In this document: one piece after another, positions 1 through 10,811 of the stretch
Position numbering within the stretch: the stretch's first letter is position 1
Layout: every line of letters begins with the position of its first letter
DNA from: Orientallactaga sibirica
Taxonomy: Eukaryota; Chordata; Mammalia; Rodentia; Dipodidae
DNA length: 64,000 nucleotides
Direction: 5' to 3'
Assembly: GCA_036365145.1 (NCBI GenBank)
Contig: JAEOAD010000018.1
Coordinates: 13,560,501-13,624,500 of the forward strand
Position numbers and translations under genes: made by a program
The notes under the pieces: generated by a model
Database searches by the model: none
What the model was told of the DNA's origin: nothing
What the model saw: only the letters and a program-made list of their open reading frames with translations

Positions 1-58
1 ATCTTCCTACCTTGGTTTCCCAAGTGTTGGGATTAAAGGCATGTGTCACTGCCTGGCT
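1..58 (-). mobile_element. B1 SINE, cut by the window edge
   Basis: On the minus strand this reads as the start of a B1 (7SL-RNA-derived) element, with the 'GCCTTTAATCCCAACACTTG' core. Its distal part lies outside the window. Confidence 0.8.
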
Positions 59-353
59 AAAATCCTTTGTGTATAAATATATAAAGATATGTGTGTGTGC
101 AAGTGTCTGATTGTTTCTTTAAATTCTTATACATAGAATTACTTTGTTAACAGTCTTTCATATTTTAAAGGTTTTTGAAACTTATTAAATTTACAGCTGG
201 TGTTTCTGCACTAATTTATTCTGTCATTAAGAAGATATGTAGATTACTGTATAATACTGAATTTTTAAACATGACTTTGAGGTCTAATTTGCATACAATA
301 AATATACAGATCTTAACTATTAAATTACATAAATCCACAGATTTAAAGTGTTC

Positions 354-575
354 AGGGGTGGAGAGAGGGCTTAGTGGTTACAACACTTGTCTGAGAAGCC
401 TAAGAACTCAGGGTCAGCTCCCTAGAAACCAGGTAAGCCAGATGCACAAGGTGAAACATGCACACAAGGTCCCACATGTGCACAAGATGGCCCATGTCTG
501 CAGTTTGATTTCAGTGGCTAGAGGCCTCGGCATGCCAACTCTCTCTCTCTCTCTCCTGCTCATAAAAAATGAAGT
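354..575 (+). mobile_element. tRNA-derived SINE (jerboa-type)
   Basis: The tRNA-like head contains 'GGCTTAGTGGTTA' (box A). It is followed by the family's 'GCCAGATGCACAAGGTG' and 'CAGTGGCTAGAGGCC' blocks and a (CT)n stretch. The middle carries an extra copy of the 'CACAAGGT..CACATG' block, so the copy is somewhat long and diverged. Confidence 0.8.
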
Positions 576-599
576 GTTCAGTTCAATAAAGTTATTTTG

Positions 600-760
600 C
601 ATGTATATGTGTGTTGCATATGAAGGTTCATATATGGGTGGGTGCATGCGCACATATATGTACGTGTGTGTGAAGGCAGAGGTCAACATTGGATATCTCC
701 TTCTATTACTCCCCACCTTATTTATAGAGATAGGATTACTGATCCCAGAGCTCAATGAGT
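600..760 (-). mobile_element. B3-type rodent SINE fragment
   Basis: The segment has a TG/CA-rich stretch followed by 'GGCAGAGGTCAACATTGGAT' and 'CTCCCCACCTTATTTAT'. This resembles the inner part of an old B3/B4-class rodent SINE read on the minus strand. The head is not preserved, so the exact family is uncertain. Confidence 0.5.
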
Positions 761-1290
761 TTTGTTTTCATATTTTCAATTGTAGGTATTCTTTATACAT
801 TCTATATACAAGTTGTTCACTTCTTCATAAATATGTGTTGAGCATATTTTCTAAGAAGATATAGCATTACAAACAAATTCTAATTAGGACAAACCATACT
901 ATATCAATTTTGTCTTCTATACTTGGTGTGAAAAATAATACACTTATTGTATATTCTAAGAAAATTTGGCCTGCCACAAAACTATAAAGAAATTCTCTGT
1001 TTTCTTTTTGGAATTTCATTATTCTAATTTTCCAATATAGCTTATGACTCATCTCAAATTAATTGTGTCATTGTAGTGACTTAGGGGGTCAAGGTTAATT
1101 AATTTTCCAATTAGTATATGTTTTCCAACACATTGGCTAAAATAACTATATTTTAGTTTTTGAAAAACAATAAATAAAGACAATATTTTATTGTTTTATG
1201 CATTGATGGACTTTTTGCTTAGAATGTTTTCTAAATTTCCATGTTCATACAACTCTTAATCAGAGATATTATAAAAGCTCCAAAGTGCTA
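761..1290. other. AT-rich unique DNA, nothing recognised
   Basis: I see no repeat family, splice-bounded open frame or RNA gene here. Open frames in the stretch are short and show no coding character. Confidence 0.5.
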
Positions 1291-1306
1291 CCTTCCACAG
1301 GACCAA

Positions 1307-1654
1307 GCAGACAGCTTCAGGAGAGAGAACTTCCAGACCAGGCACAGTTATGGAGGAAGGGATATTATTTATTGAAGCTTACAGCCAGGGAAGTTCCATA
1401 AACAGCACACAGAGTAAAAGCCAACCAGCCACCACAGCACACAGAGTAAAAAACTACAGCCAAAAGGTCACACAGCAAACTTCAGGAACTCCTGCTAGAC
1501 ACATTTGCATATCTTTACAATGGAATCTCAAACCATCACCACACCTTAAGACCGGGCCCCCAGTGACCTTGCCTCTAGCAAGGTGATTGCAGATGCAAAC
1601 TATAGAGTAATAAAACATTGAATATATTGGGGGACATATATTCAAACTACCACA
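1307..1654 (-). repeat. 3' LTR of the MaLR-like element (rearranged)
   Basis: It matches the other LTR across most of its length but lacks the terminal TGTT. An internal block ('TCCACAGGACCAAGCAG') has moved to its outer edge at about 1294-1310, and the corresponding internal part is missing. An AATAAA-like signal ('GTAATAAAACATTG' on plus) lies near 1605-1620 but in the antisense direction. Confidence 0.75.
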
Positions 1655-1671
1655 TTCCGCCCCTGGCCCCC
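1655..1671 (-). other. Polypurine tract of the LTR element
   Basis: On the minus strand the sequence GGGGGCCAGGGGCGGAA sits immediately upstream of the TGTGG start of the 3' LTR. That is the expected place for the plus-strand DNA primer. Confidence 0.6.
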
Positions 1672-2558
1672 AATATATTTAGCTCTTGGTCCCCAATAGA
1701 TTTATAACTATCACACATTGTAAATTGTACTCAGTCCAATTTCAAAGGTTCTCACAGTCTTGATCAACTTAAGATAGTGAGTCCTGTAAAATCAAACAAG
1801 TTAAATACTTTCAACATGTAAAGGCACAGAGTAAACATTTTTAACTGGTAAAAAGCAAAGAGAGACTAGAATAATGCAAACTCAACTATCATCAGCAGTC
1901 ATCAAACTTCTGCAGTTCAAGTTCAATATAACCAGAGACTGACAGTCTCCAGGTTTTCCAATTCCGCCCCTCCAGCTGGGCAGAGTCGCCAGGGAAAACT
2001 TTCATCCCATGCCAACACTGCACTCCATGGTAGCCCTTTTGCACAGTCCTGGTATATCCAAAACATCTTCAGGTCTCCATGCAAACCACGGTCCATCTTC
2101 CAAAGGCTCTTCCAGCCTATTCCTGAGGGTCTTCATGCCCTGCCTCATGCCGCATCTCAGCAGCGGCTCCTGGAACCGTGTGCAACTCATGACCACTCCA
2201 TGCATTTTTCATGCTTCCAAAACTAATACCAGGTGTGCAGGACACAGCCATATTCTAAATTCAGGGACAAAATAAACCATAGCCTTGAAAAGCAGGTTCC
2301 TTCTCCAGTCAACTCTTTCCAAAGAGTTTGCATTTTAACAGTCTTTCCTCAGGCATCCTCTCCATTGTTTTAATGTAAATCAAGTCAGGCCACCTTCCTT
2401 CCACCTTCCTTAAGATTGCTAATGTGTCAACAATAGCAGCTTAACCAGTCTCAGTGCCTCTACTTTTAGCTTGCTTCAGGTTTTCCAACTCAAAATCTTA
2501 AAATCTCAGTCCGATATCTTTAGCCAAGCACATCAGTCCATTACAAATTTAACCTTGA

Positions 2559-2852
2559 TCAAACTTTCTGGGCCTGGATAGCAGAACGTAGCCATCCCTT
2601 ATGCCAGTAGCCCAGTTCCAACAAAGTCCTCTGTAGTCTTTCTTTCCCCTTAGAATCCACATAAGCCAAGCCTCGAAGTTCAGTACTATCTGCACTTAGC
2701 ATTCTCAAACTCTCATCAGAATAGTCCATAAAACTTGGCTTACCACTCCAGAAGGCATCTTCAGTTGCAAGCACCAAGTCCATGCCCATTCCTCCAAAAC
2801 AAAGGTTGCAAAAGACGAACATCCACACGGTCAGGTTCATCTCACCCCACAC
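2559..2852 (-). pseudogene. Unidentified open frame in the LTR element interior
   Basis: A 97-codon frame lies just downstream of the primer-binding site on the element's sense strand. It starts MWGEMNLTVWMFVF, a hydrophobic signal-like stretch containing Cys, and continues as an acidic/basic mixed segment. I do not recognise a Gag, protease or Env motif. MaLR interiors usually carry only decayed gag-like sequence, so this is probably a remnant or chance frame. A shorter frame (2002-2205, same strand) follows with no recognised motif. Confidence 0.3.
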
Positions 2853-2864
2853 TCCTCGGTACCA
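2845..2864 (-). other. Primer-binding site of the LTR element
   Basis: TGGTACCGAGGAGTGTGGGG begins six bases inside the 5' LTR. A TGG start at this spacing is the normal hallmark of a tRNA primer-binding site, and the TGGTACC form is familiar from ERVL/MaLR elements. The tRNA itself was not identified. Confidence 0.6.
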
Positions 2865-2870
2865 CTTTAC

Positions 2871-3264
2871 TGTTGCAGACAGCTTCAGGTTCGCTGAGAT
2901 GAACTTCCAGACCAGGCACAGTTATGGAGGAAGGGATATTATTTATTGAAGCTTACAGATCCAGGGGAAGTTCCATAATGGCAAGAGAAGCGGCCTGCTC
3001 TCCACAGGACCAAGCAGAGAGAGAGAAAGCCAACCAGCCACCACAGCACACAGAGTAAAAAACTACCGCCAAAAGGTCACACAGCAAACTTCAGGAACTC
3101 CTGCTAGACACATTTGCATATCTTTACAATGGACTCTCAAACCATCACCACACCTTAAGACCCGGGCCCCCAGTGACCTTGCCTCTAGCAAGGTGATTGC
3201 AGATGCAAACTATAGAGTAATAAAACATTGAATATATTGGGGGACATATATTCAAACTACCACA
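2871..3264 (-). repeat. 5' LTR of the MaLR-like element
   Basis: This is the more complete LTR (394 bp). On the minus strand it is bounded TGTGG...AACA. Relative to the other LTR it keeps an internal block with 'GCGGCCTGCTCTCCACAGGA'. Confidence 0.75.
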
Positions 3265-5044
3265 ATATCAAAGACTGAAAAAGTTGGGAAAGCATAAGTC
3301 TAAGCCTCACTGAATGTTTCAAGGATTATGTTATAGATAGATGGGATAGAATTCTAAGGAGAGTAAAACATTCATATTCATTTTGGAGGGTTAATGTCTA
3401 AGAAAAATGACTTGCTAAGCAGCTATAATAATTCTGATACAGAGCACATTTACATTTTTCTAATAACACAATTCATGTAATTCTTTATGCCACATAAATC
3501 CTCTCCACATACTTCCAGATATTTGGCTTCCTTATGCTCAATGGAATCTATAAAATGAGCTCAAATCTCCCTGTCCGTGGATATTTTTCTGTTGGTTAAC
3601 TTCTTCTTCTCACAACCTCTAGTAATAATATTATGTCATTTGGACTTAGCATCCTAAATAATTGTTTCGCCATTCTCCTTGCCATCTTATGTGGCAAATG
3701 CTGCAGGTAATAATTTAATTAAATACATTCCTCACATATATTCTATTTAGTAATTTATATTTTGTAGCTCACCACATCTAATTTTCTCATCTTCTGTTTG
3801 GTGACTAAAAATTAATGCAAAATTTCAATATAAAGGCAAGTAATTGCCACAAGGAGAGTATTGTATATTTTCCCCCAAGGAACCCCACCATTGTTAGTTC
3901 TTTCAAATTGCTGAACATGTTTTCCTTAAGAGACTTAGTCTTTATCTTTTTAGTATTTTTATGTGGCTAAAAATCCATTTGAAAAGAGTTTTTGTTGATA
4001 ACTGTGACAGCAGTCCTGTCAAACATGTAAAAACATACTCAGTCATTATAGAGTTTGAAAACCTCTATCCCTTCAAAAGTGTGTTTTGCTTTGGAAGCTA
4101 TGCATAATGACTAAAATTTTGGAGTACTATTGGGAACAATCCTCAGAGCAATCATTTTAGCTGTCTATTGAGGGAATCCAGGAAATTATAGGAACCAAGG
4201 TAGATAACACGTTGTCCAAGATAGCTCTCATAATACCTTCTAAGAGGCTCTGTGTAACTGAGAACATTACATTTTCCAGCATTGCCATAGTAGTGTACAC
4301 ATATGTTAAAGAATCTCAGTGCCTTGAGAGCAAGTCACTGATGATCCAAATGCTGAGTTGGTGCTTACTGACAGAGGAGAAAGGCAAACAAGCCAGCTTC
4401 AAAATGGTGTAAGCAGGAACAGTGCATAATTAAAAGCCATCTGCATGCCTTGTGTGCCCCTTTCTGTATGTGAAATAGGGCCAGCACTATGTGAGTCCTT
4501 AAAAGCTCCTTTGAAAAATTTTGAATCCTCTTTGAGACATTATCCCACAGAGCAGAGAATGAGACAGACAAAAGTATTCATGACCAATTCCCTCCCACTT
4601 TTTATTTTCTCATAAGATGTGTGAGTGATTTAGAACCAAATTAACATAATGCTATGCCACCACACTAGAAGTGCTTATTGTCAATTTAAAAACATTCTAT
4701 AATTCATGTAAAAATTAAGTTGTAGGAGCTAACAAAATAACTGTTGTATGAATCCATGAAGACTTTAATCAAAAGGTCATTCTGATTTCTAATGGAGGCT
4801 CTGTCCTACTCCCACCACCATGTGGTGGTAACTAAGCCTTAAGATTCAAAAATTATACATTTTTTTTAAATTTTTGAAATGCCTATTTATGTTTGTAAAA
4901 AGGCAGGTTATTTTAGATAAGTATTGGGTCCATGGAAAAATTAAGAGAAAAGCACAAAGATATTGCATATGCCTTTTATCCTCACTGTAAATATTCTTCA
5001 CCAGAGAAGTTTCCTTATTTTAGGACCAACTTGACTTCTACACA
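3265..5044. other. Repeat-poor AT-rich DNA
   Basis: There is no recognisable SINE, LINE or LTR here. A short frame at 4212-4412 has no coding signature. The stretch could contain very old repeats beyond visual recognition. Confidence 0.5.
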
Positions 5045-5046
5045 CA

Positions 5047-5217
5047 CACATACTTAACATGTTTTCTTTGCTAGGAGGTAGCTGATGAGAGAGTCCCTTG
5101 TTAGTGCATGTAGCAGGTCTAACTTCCTACTATGCACACATTTAACGTGTTTTCTTTGCTAGGAGGTAGCTGGTGAGGGAGTTCCTCATTAGTGCTTGTA
5201 GCAGGTCTGAGTTCTTA
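5047..5217. repeat. 88-bp tandem duplication
   Basis: Copy 1 (about 5047-5129) and copy 2 (about 5135-5217) share 'TTTTCTTTGCTAGGAGGTAG' and 'GTAGCAGGTCT' in the same order, offset by 88 bp, with roughly ten scattered differences. The unit is unique-looking DNA, not a known repeat. Confidence 0.9.
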
Positions 5218-6002
5218 CCTGTGATGTTTCTTTCAGTTGCTTGCTGAAGGGAACACGTGTTCAGTAGGAATTGCAGAAGGTATCTTCATCCTACATAGAT
5301 AATCAGTATCATTCAAGAACAAATTTTCTTGTTATATTCTTGTGGTTTGGGATGTTAGAGGGGAGAATCTGGATTGCTGTTGAGGGGAAGTTGGTCCCGA
5401 TGCCCTCAGAAGTCCCTTCCAACTATAGCAGTCTATGAATTTATTGAAATCTTACTTTAGAATATTTTTTGTCAATAATCAATGAGAGGATGCAGGGCTA
5501 TGATGTAAATGCATATCAGAATATGCAAAGATCTGGAATTTTAAAAAGTATCTCACCTGTAGAGTTGTGTGACTGCTCCACATGATCTGAATATTTGCCA
5601 TGTCACACAATGTTTCAATTGATATTTCAATCCCAACTTCTGAATTTAGATTAAGAAGGTCGTAAAATTATTCACCTTAGTTCATAATCAAGAGATTAAT
5701 AATATGAAACAAATAGTTTACTAAAGAAATCATGTTCAAAGAAGTATAATAAATGTCTTTGGAAATATGAATGAAATTTGTTTCTTTCAAAACTATGAAA
5801 ATCAAGATGACAAAGTTTTGTACACTGCTGTACACAATCTGCCCAGTTGGCTTTTGTCCTAAAAAAGCAAAAAGGTAGATTTCTCAGTGTTTCTGTTTTC
5901 CTCTTGACAAAGGTAAAGTGTTGTCATCTTATTTTCTTGTTTTCCCCATGATATAATATGAAAGCAAACCTTTTGTTAAAAAAAAACAAAAAAACAAAAC
6001 TA
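5218..6002. other. Unique DNA with a possible ancient repeat relic
   Basis: Most is AT-rich unique sequence. Around 5375-5440, 'GAAGTCCCTTCCAACTATAG' followed by 'TCTATGAAT' resembles the end of very old mammalian repeats, but the match is too short to assign. It ends in an A-rich tract (5978-6000) next to the SINE. Confidence 0.35.
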
Positions 6003-6224
6003 GGACCTGGAGAGATGGCTTAGTGGTTAAGTAAGGGCTTGTCTGTGAAGCCTAAGGCCTGGGTTTGAGGCTGGATTCCGCAGGACCCATGTTAGCCAGA
6101 TGCACAAGGTGGCACATGCATCTGGCATTCGTTTGCAGTGGCTAAAGGCCCTGATTCATCTATTTTCTCTTTTTCTGTCTGTCACTCTCAAATATATAAA
6201 TAATAATAATAATAATAATAATAA
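6003..6224 (+). mobile_element. tRNA-derived SINE
   Basis: The head 'CTGGAGAGATGGCTTAGTGG' (box A inside), the 'CAGATGCACAAGGTGGCACATG' block region and a (TAA)n tail at 6198-6222 are all present. Confidence 0.9.
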
Positions 6225-6536
6225 ACTAAAATTATTTAGTTGAAGTAGTTCAAGCTTATAAAGCAAGGTCTATGAGTCCATTGTTTAAGTGGTACTTTAG
6301 ATAATCAGAAGCTATGGTTTCAAGGATTTTGGTAGTGAAAGAAAATTTAATTGCTTATTTCATTTACATCTATGACTGCTGACACAAAGGGATTAACTAT
6401 TAGTTCAGAAGTGGATACTGCTTTTTTAAATTGCTTCTCAAAACATTTGTTAAGTTCAAGATTTCATTCTATTTCATGTTTGCCCATAAAGCAATAAACT
6501 ATTCTTATAGATCACAGAAGACTTTGTGCCCTTTAC

Positions 6537-6680
6537 TTTTTCAAGGAAGCGTCTCACTCTAGCCCAGGCTGACCTGTAATTCACTATGCATTCTCTGAGT
6601 GGTCTCGAACTCATGGCAATCCTCCTACTTCTGTCCCCTGAGGGCTGGGATTAAAGGCATGCACCACCATGCCTAGCTCA
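6537..6680 (-). mobile_element. B1 SINE
   Basis: Minus-strand B1 with 'GGGATTAAAGGCATGCACCA' and 'CTCACTCTAGCCCAGGCTGA' on the plus strand. It is full-length apart from point changes. Confidence 0.9.
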
Positions 6681-7300
6681 ATTTCTGCATATTTATAATG
6701 TAATTTTTGCAAAGAGCAAAGGGAAGATACACTCTGTTCATTTATTCATCTATCCATATACCCAGCAAATATTTCTCTAATGTTCTCTATGAACTAACCT
6801 TAGTTGGGATAATAGCAATAACAGTAAGCATATCTTGTGCATAAGAAATGAAGTCTATCCAGTTCACGAGTGTAAGGAGGGGAGGGCCTATTCTTAACTT
6901 ACGATATCCCTAATGCCATGAAGCATCTCCTTTTTCCAGGTTGGGTCTCAATCCCCAAGGAAGACAGTTATTTGAAATTTGGTTGGAATTCACAGGCTAT
7001 GTGGCTTAGTCTATACTCTATGGGCCTCAGCCCCAGAGAAATTTCTTAGCATGGGTTGATGAGAGTCTCTGGCAATGGTAACTGGATCTGCTACTAAAAA
7101 TGAAAATAGCATCTATAATCCAGAAGCATGCCTGGAAGTGATTTGGACTGATTTACAGGTACATTTTGAGATGTGATAATTTGGATATTAAGGGAGTATA
7201 AAACAGGGTAATGAAGTTGGACATATGAATGCCATAATTTGAAGAAAGTGAAATTTTGAATGTTGTGTAGACGAACATCAAAAACATTGGGTTCAGGATT
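6681..7300. other. Unique DNA, nothing recognised
   Basis: I found no repeat family, splice-site pair or long frame in this stretch. Confidence 0.45.
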
Positions 7301-7309
7301 GTACTACTT

Positions 7310-7440
7310 CATTTGACTCTGTGTGTGTGTTCCTGTGTGTTAGGGTGTGCACATGTGTGGGTATATGTGCATAAGTGTATATATGTAGGGCAAAGGACAA
7401 CTATAGGTGTTGTTCCTCAGGCATCATCCTTCTCTCTTTT
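7310..7440 (-). mobile_element. B3/B4-type SINE fragment
   Basis: A TG-rich tract leads into 'GGGCAAAGGACAACTATAGG' and 'GTTCCTCAGGCATCATCC', the inner part of a B3/B4-class SINE on the minus strand. The next SINE truncates it. Confidence 0.5.
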
Positions 7441-7454
7441 ACTAATCTATCTAT

Positions 7455-7668
7455 TTTTTAAAAAAAATTATTTATTTGCAAGGAGAGAGAGAGAGAGAGA
7501 GGAGACAGACAAAGAGAGAACGGGCATGCCAGGGCCTCTAGCCACTGCAAACAAACTCCAGATGCATGTGGCCTTGTGCATCTGGCTTACATGGGTCCTG
7601 GGGAATTGAACCTGGGTCCTTTGGCTTCACAGGCAAATGCCTTGATCACTAAGCCATTTCTCCAGCAC
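7455..7668 (-). mobile_element. tRNA-derived SINE
   Basis: On the plus strand it reads A/T-rich tail, (GA)n, 'AACTCCAGATGCATGTGGCC' and 'AAGCCATTTCTCCAGC', the reversed head. Confidence 0.9.
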
Positions 7669-7683
7669 AAATCTTTCTTTAAT

Positions 7684-7875
7684 TTTTTTAATATAATTTT
7701 TTATTGACAACTTCTATACTTACAGACAATAAACCATGATATTTCCCTCCCCTCCTTCAATTCCCCTTCAGAACTCCACTCTCCATCATATCCCTTCCCT
7801 CTCTCCATTAGTCTTATTTTTTATTTTTTATTTTTTATTTATTTATTTGAGAGAGAGAGATACAGAAATAGGCAG

Positions 7876-7923
<48 letters not shown>

Positions 7924-9250
7924 GGTGCGCCAGGGCCTCCAGCCACTGCAAACGAACTCCAGATGCATTTTTCACCCCCTTGTGCATCTGGCTTACGTGG
8001 GTTCTGGAGAATCGAGCCTCGAACCGGGGTCCTTAGGCTCCATAGGCAAGCGTTTAACCGCTACGCCATCTCTCCAGCCTCCATTAGTCTTTTAATTTGA
8101 TGTCATCATCTCTTTGTCCTGTTATGAGGGTATTGTGAAGGTATTGCTAGGCCCTGTGAGGTCATGGATATTGAGGCCAATTTCTGTCTTGATAGTTGCA
8201 TTGTAAGGAGTTGTACCCTTCCGTTGGCCTGTACATTCTTCCCGACAACTCTTCTGCAATGGACCCTGAGCCTTGGAGGGTGTAATAGAGATATTTCAGG
8301 GCTGGACACTCCTCTGTCCCTTCTTTTCAGCACTATGTTGCCTTTTGGGTAATCCCAGTGGTCATTGCCATCTGAAGAGAGAAGCTTCTCTAACCAGAAG
8401 TGAGAGTAGTATTAATATATGAAATATATATATATATACACATTAAGTGTAGTGCTTTCAGGGCAGTTTGGTGGGAATAATATATACATTTAGCCAGACA
8501 AGAGCAGGCTTTATACCCCTAAGGCTCATGCTCTCCCCTGCCATAGGCTTTTGATTAGGTTTTCAGTACCAGGCATGTATTCCCTTCCATAGAACAGGCC
8601 TTCCATCCACTTGGAGAGCAGTTGGTTTCCCCCAGAACAGACATACCACTATTTGCACCTGTTCAGTCATTTGGCCTGTCTGGCCAAACTTGAGGTTTCC
8701 AGTGTCCACTGTTTTCATTGCTGATGATTTCTGTCTCCCATGGGGCTGCATGCAGTGCAACTTTTTCCAGCTTTCAGTTGGCTGGTCTACAGGAAGAAGG
8801 TTTTCTGCTCAGCACCAGCTTGATTTCTCAATGACTTTGCCATTCAGGCAAGTGAGGTCTTCAGCAATAGGGTTTTACCATCTGTTTCTTAAGGGAAACC
8901 AAGGGCCTTGGCAATAGCCTGTATTGATTTGCAGGCAACAGGGACCTCCCTGGCCAACAACTCACTGGAAGGTATCCCATCCCTGACACTGAAAATTTTC
9001 TAGTAACAATCTATAGTGTCTGGATGTGCCATTATTCAAAAAAGTAGGTTTACATAAGTCTTATTCAGAATATCTTGAATTTTGATTGACCCTCCCCCTG
9101 CCCTTGTTTTACGCATTCTCTTCCCACAGCCTCACTTAGGCCTTTCCCCCACCTGTAATCTGTTCTTCTATTTCATATATACCATACCATCTCCCTAATT
9201 CCTCCCCTCTCCATCCTCCCTTATAAGCTTTTTCCAGCTTACCAGCCTCT
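7684..9250 (-). repeat. 3'UTR of the 7.7-16.1 kb LINE-1
   Basis: On the minus strand it matches, block by block, the 3'UTR of the plus-strand L1 at 22.3-23.6 kb. Shared blocks include the 'GTTGTTGGCCAGGGAG' region and 'AGAGAAGCTTCTCT' followed by the 'CAGATGGCAATGACCA' region. It has no coding role. It ends in a short A/T-rich tail preceded by the AATAAA-like 'CAATAAAAAAT'. Confidence 0.85.
7816..8078 (-). mobile_element. tRNA-derived SINE inside the LINE-1 3'UTR
   Basis: A perfect 13-bp target duplication, CTCCATTAGTCTT, flanks it (7803-7815 and 8079-8091). It has a long (GA)n tract at 7880-7920 and the reversed head 'GCCATCTCTCCAGC'. It is younger than the host L1. Confidence 0.95.
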
Positions 9251-10612
9251 GCTACCACATATGAGAGAGAACATGCAATGTTTGGCTTTCTGAGCCTGGG
9301 TTACCTCACTTAGTATAATCCTTTCCATATCCCTCCATTTCCCAGAAAATTTCATAATTTCATTTTTCTTTACCACTGAATCTAACTCCATTGTGTAAAT
9401 GTACCACATCTTTATTATTCATTTATCTGTGGAGGGACATGTAGTCTGGTTCCATTTCCTAACTATTGTGAATAGAGCAGCAATAAACATGGTTGTGCAA
9501 GTATCTCTAAGATAGTGAGAAGAGTCATTTGGATATATGCCTAGGAGTGCTATAGCTAGATCATATGGTAAATCTATTTTTAGCTTCTCAAGAACCTCCA
9601 CACTGATTTCCACAATGGCTGGATCAGATTACATTCTGACCAACAGTGTAGAAGTTTTCCTCTTTTTCTGAATCCTTGCCATTCTGACAGGAGTGAGATG
9701 GAATCTCAAAGTAGTTTTGATTTGCATTTCCCTGATGGCTAAGGATGTAAAACACATTTTTAGATGTTTATATGAAACCTGTATTTCTTCTTCTGAGAAC
9801 TCTCTATTTAGTTCCATAGCCCATTTTTTTCTTTTTTTTTTTTTTAATTTCTTATTCTGCTTTTTGAGTTCTATGTATATTCTGGATATTAATCCTCTGT
9901 CAGATTTATAGCTGGCAAATATTTTCTCCCATTCTGTAGGTTGTCTCTTTGCTCTATACACAGTGCCCTTTGCTTTACAAAAGCTTTGTAATTTCATGAG
10001 ATCCCAGTGGTTGATTAGTAGTTTTATTTCCTGAGCAATTGGGGTTATATACAGAAAGTCACTAGCCTATACTAATATGTTGAAGGGTTTCCCCGACTTT
10101 TTCCTCTAGCAGTTTCAGAGTTTCAGGTCTGATATTAAGGTCCCTGATCCACTTGGACTTGATTCTTTTGCATGGAGAGAGACAAGGATCTATTTTCATC
10201 CTTCTATATATAGACATCCAGTTTTCCCAGAACCACTTATTGAAGAGGCTATCTTTTCTCCAATGAATATTTTTGGCATTTTTGTCAAAAATCAGATGGC
10301 TGTAGCTGCCCGGATTAACATCTGGGTCTTCTAGTCTGTTGCATTGATCTACATGTCTGTCTTTGTGCCAGTACCATGCTGTTTTTGTTACTATGGCTTT
10401 AAAGTATAACTTAAAATTGGGTATTGTGATACTGCCAGCCTGATTTTTGTTGCTCAAAATTGTTTTGGCTATTTGAGTTTTTTTTGTGTGTGTGCTTCCA
10501 GATGAATTTTAGGTTTTTTTTTTTATTTCTGTGAGGAATGCCATTGGAATTTTAATGGGGATTGTGTTAAATGTGTAGATTGCTTTTGGTAAGATTGACA
10601 TTTTCACAATAT

Positions 10613-10811
10613 TTTTTAATTATTAATTTTTTTTATTGACACCTTCTATACTTACATACAAAAACATATGACATTTCCTCCCCTCCCCCATTCCACTTTA
10701 GAACACATATCTCCATCATATCCCCTCCCTTTCTCCATTAGTCTTTCTTTTAATTTGATGTCAGCATCTTTTTCTTCTATTTTGAGGGTCTTGCGAAGGT
10801 ATTGCTAGGCA
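10613..10811 (-). mobile_element. LINE-1 3' end inserted within LINE-1 ORF2
   Basis: About 200 bp match the terminal 3'UTR of the host L1 itself (7690-8155): 'TTTTTATTGACA.CTTCTATACTTACA', then 'CTCCATTAGTCTT' and 'GAAGGTATTGCTAGGC'. It is 5'-truncated and in the same orientation as the host. The 5-base repeat CACAA (10605-10609 and 10810-10814) is the only candidate target duplication. Compared with usual L1 ORF2, a few tens of target bases seem missing at the junction. Confidence 0.85.

Larger units (their letters stand above)
1307..3264 (-). mobile_element. ERVL/MaLR-like non-autonomous LTR retrotransposon
   Basis: Two direct repeats (1307-1654 and 2871-3264) share near-identical blocks and flank a 1.2-kb interior. 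Read on the minus strand, the LTR begins TGTGGTAGTTTGAATAT and ends in CAACA, the form typical of MaLR/ERVL LTRs. Six bases inside the 5' LTR (2871-3264) lies a primer-binding-site-like sequence, TGGTACCGAGGAGTGTGGGG (2845-2864), of the ERVL/MaLR kind. A purine tract, GGGGGCCAGGGGCGGAA (1655-1671), abuts the 3' LTR. No gag, protease, reverse transcriptase or env domain is recognisable. The interior is far too short for an autonomous element, so it would have needed proteins from another ERVL. I could not find a clean target duplication because the outer end of the left LTR is rearranged. Confidence 0.8.

Noticed and set aside
175..864. 229-codon plus-strand open frame
   Set aside because: It begins at a non-ATG codon and runs through a tRNA-SINE and a B3-type SINE. 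It has no domain and no splice or promoter context, so it is a chance frame.
5230..5310. Minus-strand exon-like segment ending in a GTAAGAAC donor (donor at about 5217)
   Set aside because: All three frames contain stops and the upstream acceptor lacks a pyrimidine tract.
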